In this document: piece after piece, positions 55,940 to 64,000 of the stretch
Position numbering within the stretch: the stretch's first letter is position 1
Layout: the number at the start of each line of letters is the position of its first letter
The notes under the pieces: generated by a model
The model's database searches: none
Told to the model about the DNA's origin: nothing
What the model saw: only the letters and a program-made list of their open reading frames with translations
Translations under genes and position numbers: made by a program
From: Agrypnia vestita
Lineage: Eukaryota; Arthropoda; Insecta; Trichoptera; Phryganeidae
Direction of reading: 5' to 3'
NCBI GenBank assembly: GCA_016648135.1
Contig: JADDOH010002275.1
Span: forward strand, 124,001 to 188,000
DNA: 64,000 nucleotides

Positions 55940-57170
55940 TTATTCATCTGTACATGTTTCCGTTTCTAACACCAGTAAGCCACCGCTAACAGTCTTTGAC
56001 ATTTAATACAAGATTGTGTCTCGAGTGTTCAGCAATTATCGCAGCATCCAACGCTATCTCGGCAGATCTGCTTATCAGATGAGAATTCTCTTCCTTGAAT
56101 GGTAAAGACTAAAGACCTTTCCACACTTAAAGTCGCGATCAAATCGCAAATGAAGGTCCAACGGAGGGAATAATATCACCAACTGTGTGCGTGATGCTGT
56201 AGGAAAGGATTAATTTGAGTCAAAACAGAATTTACCACATCAATTATATGATTATTAAACGTGAAATTCGTTCAGATATAATCGAGTAAATGAAAAACAA
56301 CTTCTAAGATTCTAAGATAAAATAATAGTTATTTTAAAAAAATAAGCAAACTTGCTTTATTTTACTTGAAACAGCTTTAAGAAATGAAGTAGTGAACGTT
56401 CAAATTCGCTAGATATACAAAATACCTAACAGATGTTGTTCAAAGAAGCGAAAAATTATTAACAAAAATTATCAACTTAAGTATTAAAGTAAATATTTAC
56501 ATAAAAAGTCAGCATTAATAAATAAATAGGATGTATAAAATAAAAGATAATTTGCTAAGCGAAAAAAGTAAGTAGGCAATTTAAAAACATAAAAAATATA
56601 TCATATAATAACGACTTAAGCGAGCTGTGTCATGTCAATTATGAGGAGCTAATATCATTCTCTAATATGCTGAAAAAGACGGGCTTCCAGGATAAGGATA
56701 TTCTGGGAGCTGTATATATTTTCCCACATTTCTGCCACCATACATCATGCAAAGTTGACGGCTCTGGAATGCACACAATTCCTTGTCCCCAAGCGAAAGC
56801 TCGATAGAGTGACACCATCAGAAGTACGGACAAGGACAGTTTGGGAAGTAGAACACATAGAATTTTCAATCGTTGGTGAAAGTCTAGGAGAAGCATAAAC
56901 TAATGTTGACCATGAATGGAGAGAAAAGGGAATATATCGTAACTTCTCAGTTCAATGTAGGATCGCTTTGGCTGTTTTGGCTGTCGTATTTGCGAGAATT
57001 TCTGCCGACTGATGATAATAAATTATTTTTTTTAAATAATTTTAAACAAACGAATCGAAAGTCATTTCGATTAAACGCATGCATTACCAGTCCTGCGAAA
57101 AAAATCTGCTCTTAATTACGCTCTCTTGTGTAAACTAAATCTTTTATATCTATCTATTCTCAATTACCTG
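55940..57170. other. Unassigned non-coding DNA
   Basis: An 85-residue minus frame (56639-56896) and a 70-residue + frame (56903-57115) have no recognised domain. 56640-56890 is GC-richer and could be an old LINE fragment. Confidence 0.4.
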
Positions 57171-57179
57171 AATACTTTT

Positions 57180-57740
57180 TCAATAATTAATTCCGCTTAT
57201 TTGAACGTACGAAAACTGGACAGTTCAGTCGATATTATAAAACCGGCAATCAATCACCTGTATAGAATTGGCTTCGAATTATACTCCGAAATTATTTAAA
57301 ACGACTCTCCAAATATTAGAAAGTGATTCGCGCACATTATCGCTGTCATTATCACATTCAAGTGCATTATTTTTTACCACTTTTCAAATGATTGTTTTCT
57401 CGGTTCAGGCCGACCGTCGCCGGCGAAAGTTCGACCGTGCGAAAGACCCGACCCGCGATTGTGTTCAATTTTCACCGGAATTGACGCAGTGTCAATGTGA
57501 ACGCGGAGGGATGTCGGCTTTTCGCTTGATGCGAGCCGAATCGCCCGCGAACGGTTTTTGTGAGAGCGCCGATTTGAAAGAATCGATCCTTATCACGGCT
57601 GCAGTTCGTACAAATTAATCCTCGAGATTCTATCCGCGGATCATTGGGTCAATACTCCGCTAAGCTCCGAGCCGAGGGTCACTCGGTTGCCTGACATCCC
57701 GCGCGTTCTCGGAATTAGTTCATAAAGTACCTTATTTAAT
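57180..57740 (+). other. CpG-rich block with a 116-residue open frame, coding status unclear
   Basis: The frame at 57268-57618 begins at TTG, not ATG. A plausible 3' splice site (TTTTCTCGGTTCAG, ending 57408) precedes the GC-rich part, from which the frame reads ADRRRRKFDRAKDPTRDCVQ onward to a TAA at 57616-57618. The peptide is Arg-rich and resembles no family. It could be a terminal exon, a conserved non-coding block or chance in GC-rich DNA. No relatives elsewhere in the window. Confidence 0.25.
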
Positions 57741-57812
57741 ACGATTGCAATCGTGAGTTCTTTATTACTTGTGGGAATGTCGCTTTCCGATTCTGTTGGC
57801 AAATTTTTCATT

Positions 57813-58346
57813 TACTCCCTTTATATCAACTCGTGGCGTCTGCTTGCTTGCCGTCAACAAAAACTTTGGATCGATTTTTGACCCTTTTCCCGTGATCCAA
57901 TCGAGCAGAAACTTGGCAAGTAGACTCGTGGCGACGATCAAGAAGATCTATCAAATTTTCGTTAAAAAAATTAATAATTATTGTATTATTTCGGATTTTT
58001 AGACATTTTATTGGTTTTTTCAAATTGGAATCATTAGAAAAGTTTGATTACGGCGGCCCGATAACGTCGCGGAACATTTTCTAAATTTGAATTACTCCGT
58101 CGGTATGCATAATAGGTACTTCACTACGAATGTCGAAAATCTAAATTGACTGACAAATGTTTTTAGAATTTAATCTTCAAAGCATGAAGTGTCTTATCAA
58201 AGCTGAAAACATCTGACGTTTTGAAATATATTAAATTACTGTAAATTTAGTGTTATGTTATATGTTTTAATTCATCTTTAATTTTTGTTATATTTTACAA
58301 AGAAAGGGAGTATAATAAAAACTTGGTTTTTATGGGTTACTTTTTT
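57813..58346 (-). repeat. Repeat F, right copy of a distant inverted pair
   Basis: Reverse complement of 46276-46783, starting TACTCCCTTTATAT and ending AAAGGGAGTATAATAAAAAC. The minus frame at 57826-58023 lies wholly inside it and is disrupted in the other copy, so it is not a gene. Confidence 0.7.
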
Positions 58347-58349
58347 ATG

Positions 58350-58670
58350 GATTAATTTAAATATGATTTGAATAAAATAAGCAATATTTATTTATTTTTT
58401 ATTTATCGCACGATCCCCGCCCATCACTTATATAATTTACAATCAATTATTATACAAACACAATAAATATATTATTAAGGATAGGAAGTAAGTAAGAAGA
58501 AGCCTACAAAAAGCAATCATTTTTTTATCAAATATTGTATAAAAAATTAAATAATTTCAGAATACCTACTCCTCTTCTAAACACAAGCACTCACTTATGT
58601 AGCAGAGATAATATCTACATTGAAGATGGAATATAAATAAAAATCTTACTATTAATAAAAGGAAACGCTT
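58350..58670. other. Unassigned; LINE-tail-like A/T runs
   Basis: TTTATTTATTTTTTATTTATCG at 58388-58409 could be a reversed LINE tail; otherwise nothing. Confidence 0.35.
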
Positions 58671-58674
58671 TGTT

Positions 58675-58760
58675 TAAGACAACTATTTATCAATTAATTA
58701 TCAACATATTTCGGGACCAATGGTCCCTTCGGCAGCATACGACGTACACTACATAAAAAT
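58675..58760 (-). mobile_element. Penelope-like terminal fragment
   Basis: The minus strand reads CTGCCGAAGGGACCATTGGT, CCCGAAATATGTTGATAATT, as at 15060 and 15340. Confidence 0.55.
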
Positions 58761-58769
58761 TAAATGGAA

Positions 58770-59160
58770 TTATGGACATAAACAAAAACTACGTATGAGG
58801 ATGTTAAATAGCTAATTAGGGACTAGTGTGAAAACAAATTATTTTATTTTTATTGATAATAATTATATTACCAAAAAGTTATTTTTATTGAATTTTTGAA
58901 CTATTATTGAATATCTTTGCAACAAAATAAATAAAAACGAATAGTTTAACTGTACATAATACAAATTGTATGTGAAACTTTCTTTCCGAGAAGTTTCTTG
59001 GAGAAACAAGAAAAGGCCATCGATGTATTTAACTAAGAACAAGCGACAACAGTTGCAAATATGTGCATACAATAAATAATTGTCGATTGCTTGCGAAACA
59101 ATGCCAACATGCACTTTTCCAATAGAGGTCATAGCAGCCAAGAATTTACGTTAAAAACAG
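58770..59160. other. Unassigned non-coding DNA
   Basis: A 92-residue minus frame has no recognised domain. Confidence 0.4.
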
Positions 59161-59355
59161 TTTTTTTTTTTTTTTTTTTTTAAAAATAGAGATGTGAACA
59201 CGGAATACGTGTCACATCAATATTCTTACTATTTTCAAACTAAGCTAAGCGCTTGTGCTATGAAAATAGGACTAACTTGCTAGTCGGGAGTGAGGTTCGA
59301 ACCCGCAACCTTTGGATCACGAGGCCAGTGTCCTAACCACAAGACCAACAAGCTA
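59161..59355 (-). mobile_element. SINE-2, full-length copy
   Basis: A poly(T) run of about 22 (the A tail) is followed by the reversed body and head with B box (TTCGAACC) and CTAACCACAAGACCAACAAG. The long pure tail suggests a recent insertion. Confidence 0.85.
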
Positions 59356-59540
59356 CTCTACTACTAGCTACTAGTTTAATTGCTGGAGTCCCGCGGTCAG
59401 TTCCAGTCCAAGCATCCTATCCCTTCAGAGTATCCAATGATGAGGGAATTCGGAACACTATGTAAAATTACCAACTTTGTTTTGAATCCTACTTTTACAT
59501 TGCTGCGTGTATTTTAACAATAGCTCAAATTTTGCAGTGC

Positions 59541-60358
59541 ATCTAGCTCTACAGTGAAGTGGGACCTACCAGACCCAGGGCCGTTCTACGAGCAAAAGCT
59601 CCCGTATCGGCCCTACACTTTCGCCATCCAGTTTGGCATTGAATTAATGCTAAAGCAGTTTCCTCGCTACGCCGCTGACTATGCAAAGCACTCGTGCGAC
59701 GCGGCGAGGAAACTGCACTAACCACTTCACTGTCTCTGGTGTGCGTTACGAAAAACAATTTATTCAAAGAAAATAACATTTCATAAAAATAAAATCACAA
59801 GTAAGTAACAAAATGTAAACAAAAGGCAGAGAAATACAAGGAGCAGAAAATAGCAAAGCATAAATATCAAACATCAGAAAATAACAAAGCATGAATATAA
59901 ATAAAGCAAAATAAGACAAAATGTAGAAGATACAACAAAATAAATAAATACATTGTATGCAAAGGAAGAATAATATATAATGTGTGTGGAATACATGAAT
60001 GAGTATTAAAAAATACATGGGCGACAGCTGATCAGGAATGAACAATAATTACAAAAATTGCACCGTAGAGACAGTATCGAGTGCAAATAGTCACTACCTT
60101 GCGGGAAAAAAAGAAAATAAAAAATACATCACAAACATACAAGGACTCGCCAGTCCGGAAAACTACTACCGGCAGACAACAACCATGGTAGTAAAGCAAA
60201 CTAATAATATTACAATTAAATCATAAAAAAATCAGAAAAACAGCTGGTAAAAAGAAACAGCTGTTAATCCGCAAAATAAAAAAGCATGAATAACAGTATG
60301 CATCCAATATAAAAATAATGTGAAAAACAATAGAAATCAATAGTATCTAGCTCTACAG
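59541..60358 (-). mobile_element. Repeat D, copy 4, complete with 14-bp target duplication
   Basis: ATCTAGCTCTACAG at 59541-59554 and 60345-60358 flanks a 790-bp insertion. On the minus strand it ends GGTAGGTCCCACTTCA and carries an internal inverted pair CAGTTTCCTCG / CGAGGAAACTG around 59655-59720. The upstream half is T-rich. No terminal inverted repeats and no poly(A); the 14-bp duplication fits target-primed insertion by a LINE machinery. No protein motif was found. Confidence 0.75.
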
Positions 60359-60359
60359 C

Positions 60360-60645
60360 TAAGAATTTGTATCACTGCATTGTAATTTGTCTACTAATAA
60401 CGTGATGGCGCAATAGATTAGTTTTCAAATATGCACCCACGCAGTTTTCATTTACGTCAGGTTATAATAATATTTATTCTACCATAGCACAATTTTAGTC
60501 GTAACCATCAAAAGATTGCGTTTCATTTTCAGTGTTCACTAACAAAGCTTATGATTTATGTATTATAAATTAATTAATTAGCTTCTACCTTTCAAATGTG
60601 ATGGAATTTCTGGCTCGCTGAGGAAACCGTGGGTAGATTGAAGTA
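60360..60645. other. Unassigned non-coding DNA
   Basis: No supported feature. Confidence 0.4.
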
Positions 60646-60649
60646 GATA

Positions 60650-61160
60650 CGATAACGAGGTAGTGAACTTATTGTATATTGACAACAATACGATCGAATT
60701 CTCTCGAACATTCCATAATAATCTTAGACGCACTGTGGATTACTTTGGAATCGTCTAGAATGCTCCACAGGTCTCTTGCAATCTCTGGAACAAGTCGCTC
60801 GAAAAATCTTGAAGGAATTTACCTATAAATACAAAGGCCTCACGCAAAGCGTCAGTCATTCGCGGGTTAACCCATGAATGACTGATGCTTTGACCAAAGG
60901 AATCAGTCATTCTTGAGTTAATCCACGCGATATTAGCAATTGAACGGAGTACTAGAAAGTAATCTAAGCGATAGAAACAGCGTTAATTAGTGCGAATTAA
61001 AAAACAGTGTAATAATAAGCGTGTGAAATGTTCTGGAAACATCTAGTTTCTATAAAATTAAGAACTGCACTTCGATTTAACTCGTGCTCAGTGACTGTTT
61101 GGTGATATATTAAAAGTTTAAATTGTTTTATTATTTTAGTTTGCCTCCCACAGTTGTTGC
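60650..61160 (+). mobile_element. LTR family A, copy 7
   Basis: Starts ATAACGAGGTAGTGAA (compare TGTAACGAG in copy 4) and keeps GCGTTAATTAGTGCGAATTA and TTTGCCTCCCACAG; the terminal CGTGACA is lost. U3 holds GAA-CTC-GAA-TTC at 60696-60713 and GAA-GTC-GAA-CTC at 60748-60765, both at 5-bp spacing, with a TATA box (CTATAAATAC) at about 60832. Beyond it a word TCAGTCATTC occurs three times, once inverted (60850-60915). Confidence 0.75.
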
Positions 61161-61169
61161 TAGATTATT

Positions 61170-62180
61170 TAGTCTTCGACACATCATTCCGCTAACCCCT
61201 AAACATATTGCATACCGCAATGACAATTGGGGGATACCGTTATCAAATTTCGCAGCATTTGGGAGTTCCTTTACAATTTATAGAACGAATGCAAAATCTG
61301 TATGTACATAATCCGCAAGAATAGGGATTGACTTCTTCTTCACACCGCAGTCCTTTAAGGTATACAAAAGGGTTTGATGACTAAAAACAGAGAAACGTTC
61401 TCAAGCTCTTCGTTCTCGTCCTCCTTAAAGCAGTAGGGGGTAAATGGTGAACTAAACAAAATAGTTAATTGTATTAGAGTTCTATTCTCCTCGCTAAGAA
61501 CTCTGTCCGGCATCGAAAAGAATTCAATTTATATTATTTATTATTAAAATGTGACTTGAGATGTAGACGATGAAATCTATCAAGCAATCAGTATTGCTAA
61601 AATTATTAATAAAAATTTACTTTGTTTACACCACTTATATTTATTTTACCGAGTATTATTAATCAATGACCGGTAATAATATCGTCAATATTGTATTAAA
61701 AACAGTGGAGCATTTGCATCACATCACAAACACGCATTAGCAACGTGCTGAGCGCATCTTCGGCTGACAAAATTATTTGATGCAAAACAAATCGATTGAT
61801 TCACAAAGACAAATATTCGAAATGTCTTGAATTTGCTGTGAATCCGTTTTACAGCAATTCATTATCTCCTCTTCATGGCAACTGAAGCATAGCATAAACC
61901 AATTTGTATGCCTAACCAACCCCGAAATTGCTAAAGCAGAAGTCTGTAAGTACTTTCATAAATCTTCATTTTCTTGGGATATTTAGGAATCTCGGCTTAG
62001 TTTTTATTTGAACGATCATTCTGTAAACCATTTTATAAGTTTTTCTGTAATTTTTAACTTAATTATATCTTATTTATTTTACAGAATTTAATTGCACTAA
62101 CATTTATGCATTCAATTTTGGAATACGAGTAATCTCAAATTCGCTCCCGAGTTTATGAATTCTGGGTATAGCTGACTTAA
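61170..62180. other. Unassigned; weak Penelope-type words
   Basis: 61610-61680 (AATAAAAATTTACTTTGTTT ACACCACTTATAT) resembles the Penelope-like end at 14995-15025. Nothing else supported. Confidence 0.35.
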
Positions 62181-62183
62181 TAT

Positions 62184-62727
62184 TAGGTGTACCCATAAGT
62201 AATCAATTATTTAAGTGGCAAAAAAAGAATTTAACTGCTTTTAATTTTATTTTTAATCGATTTAATCTCCATCGTATCTAGGACCTTTTGCCATCTTGTC
62301 GGTGGACTTTTAAGAAAAATGTGCTTCTAGGTGTTTTTAAAGCGTCATTATCAAACCCTACCGGGCGCCCACTTCGGTTGCTATCAGACAAGTCAAAATC
62401 ACCATCGGAAAATTTTCTAAACCAACGTTGGCACTTATTTACTTTCAATACGTCTCCATACACATCACAAATTTTCTTTGTTGCAACCGTTGCATTAACA
62501 CCCGATAGAAAATGAAACAGCATGCAATGACGTAAATTTTCTAAGTTAGTTGATTGTCCGCCATTTTACAAAAGAGTAATAAAAAAAATTAATTTAATTG
62601 TCACAAGTCACAAGACCACGGATTATAATATTGCGTATAAAACACGTCTTTACGCGTTCACTTTACTGAGCTTGACTGAAGCAAACGTTCAACACCAAAA
62701 ATAATTGATTACTTATGGGTACACCTA
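62184..62727 (-). mobile_element. Internally deleted mariner-like transposon
   Basis: TA-flanked inverted ends GGTGTACCCATAAGTAATCA match over about 28 bases at both sides. The minus strand from about 62564 encodes MADNQLT, then after a one-base shift ENLRHCMLFHFLSGVNATVA and KKICDVYGDVLKVNKCQRWF, FSDGDFDLSD and RSGRPVGFDNDALK. This is the N-terminal helix-turn-helix DNA-binding part of a mariner transposase. The catalytic domain is missing (544 bp against about 1.3 kb), so it is non-autonomous. Intact ends would still be a substrate for a related transposase. Confidence 0.85.
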
Positions 62728-62729
62728 TT

Positions 62730-63395
62730 ATAATAATTTGTTCTTAAAGACTTAGTACTTCGAGAACTTATGTAGGTACCTACGTGGTGCGATATCAATT
62801 CAGTCGAGGACCTTCAGCTTGCCATTTACTGTTTAACTTTCAAAACTACCAGATCACTAGGTTTTGTAGTTTGTATGATTAGTTGTGTCGTCGGGACATG
62901 GATGGGGTGGTTGTGTTTAGCAGTTCTTTAGACAATTTTTAGAAAAAAGTTACCCCCCTTATAACCTTGAGTCAACCTCTCCTGGTGAATTTCGAAACTT
63001 CCGGCATCTACATATTGACCGCAACTTGTTTTTAAGGGTACCTGCTGTATGACGTTATTTTTGTCGTCTATTTTAGTGTTTTTATTTTTATTGTTCCTAT
63101 TTTTCATATATGGTTTTCTTTTAAATATAAGTGTATGACTCTTAATTGGAGAGTATCGTTTTTTTTTGCTTGTACAATAATACACTGTCTGTCGCTTATT
63201 TTTCGTCTCTGGCTGACTTGCACTCTTTTATATGTAAATGTTGGTTCGCGAATGTTCGACCGGTTTCTCTATATTTTTGGTGATTATGGTTTCTTCCAAA
63301 ATAGTATAGTTGATTCTAGTTTCGTATAGACTGTTCGAGAGATTTCGATAATGCGTTTTTAGCATTGTTTTCAGACTCTCGTTACAGTATATAAT
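62730..63395. other. Unassigned non-coding DNA
   Basis: An 85-residue minus frame (62928-63185) with no recognised domain; TAGGTACCTACG at 62773-62784 is a typical lepidopteran word. Confidence 0.35.
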
Positions 63396-63399
63396 TTTA

Positions 63400-63665
63400 G
63401 ATGTTCTATAATTTATTTAATGTCAACATAATTTAATTTATATTTATTATTTTGTACCCGTTTATACTATTTAAATTACTTAACGTTATAGTGTTAAGTT
63501 AGACATAATTATTAATTTTAAAATTTTAACAAATTAAGTATAAAACACATTGATTTTTTAAACTTAAGTTTTTGTGCGTCCGTCTTGACGAAGATTCAAT
63601 TGCATCGAAACCGGTAGACGATTAAAAATAATTAATGTGGTTTATACACAGCTTGTTAGTTTTTT
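63400..63665 (+). mobile_element. Penelope-like family D terminus
   Basis: GCGTCCGTCTTGACGAAGAT ... GCATCGAAACCGGTAGACG, then GCTTGTTAGTTTTTTGAA, as at 45500-45605. Confidence 0.6.
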
Positions 63666-63669
63666 GAAA

Positions 63670-64000
63670 TTTACATATATAATTAAGTCAGTACGGAGGT
63701 TTATTTATTATTTCTTTTAATTTGCATCGCTGTATATTATATCTAAGCATCCAAAGAATAATTAATCTTTTACGAAATATATTTTACTAAATATTCCCAC
63801 GCATTTCTGTACAATTTCTGGCCTTGAAAAGAATGGAGTGTTTTTCTAATATCCATATATAATTATATTGAATTTTATTATTTATTATCGGTATCCGGAT
63901 TTTGTGAATTGGTTAAGAAACCTGTTTAATTTATCAAAAGTTTTTTCAAGCGCAAGGGTATATTTCTGTGCAATTAAAAAGTATAAGTAGCGCCTCTGAT
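63670..64000. other. Unassigned non-coding DNA
   Basis: AT-rich; nothing supported up to the window end. Confidence 0.4.

Noticed and set aside
57268..57618. Longest open frame (116 residues) as a protein-coding gene
   Set aside because: It starts at TTG, matches no family, has no strong codon bias and lies in GC-rich DNA where stops are rare. Kept only as an unclear block.
59280..59355. Genuine tRNA gene on the minus strand
   Set aside because: Same reason: it is the head of SINE-2 with a poly(A) tail, repeated elsewhere in the window.

Overview
This window is AT-rich eukaryotic DNA with no long open reading frame. It is best read as non-coding sequence (intron or intergenic) from an insect, most likely a moth or butterfly. 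Grounds: dense short fragments of Penelope-like elements, non-LTR retrotransposons, mariner and hAT DNA transposons, tRNA-headed SINEs and fold-back MITEs; recurring TAGGTACCTAC-type words; and repeat heads of the ACTAGC...CCCG / GTGCGAAGCCGCGCGGGC type familiar from Lepidoptera. The order is an inference. Nothing here looks prokaryotic, and no tRNA, rRNA or CRISPR locus is present.

Host-gene signals are few and all on the + strand. At 7914/7915 a long pyrimidine tract ending in CAG is followed directly by GTAAGT, the form of a recursive splice (ratcheting) site. At 32922-32986 a 65-base GC-rich segment lies between a strong 3' splice site and a GTAATT donor, and is open in one frame with strongly GC-biased third positions. 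Together they suggest the window lies inside a very large + strand gene, mostly in its introns. The gene was not identified.

Layout. 0-9.8 kb: fold-back hairpins, Penelope-like fragments (1.2, 5.2 kb), a mariner remnant (2.8-3.2 kb), two MITEs and copies of an unnamed dispersed repeat. 9.8-22.7 kb: SINEs, an inverted-terminus Penelope-like element with a 15-bp target duplication (14.9-15.5 kb), LINE reverse transcriptase remnants, and a dense heat-shock-element array at 13.93-14.12 kb. 22.9-31 kb: three partial or solo copies of an LTR family, a mariner fragment, and a 1.6-kb hAT-type element with an exact 8-bp target duplication. 31-45 kb: a 1-kb Penelope-derived inverted repeat, the candidate exon, several LINE tails, a Penelope fragment nested in a LINE, and an intact solo LTR (43005-43594) with a 4-bp duplication. 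45-64 kb: a 500-bp repeat present twice in inverted orientation 11 kb apart, an LTR nested in a MITE, a CR1/Jockey-type LINE, a 790-bp element with a 14-bp duplication, a further LTR copy and an internally deleted mariner.

The most notable theme is heat-shock-type regulatory DNA carried by repeats. Several LTR copies keep GAA/TTC units at 5-bp spacing upstream of a TATA box, and a separate repeat holds about twenty such units. If functional, these would have scattered HSF binding sites through this locus. All calls come from reading the sequence; no database search was run.
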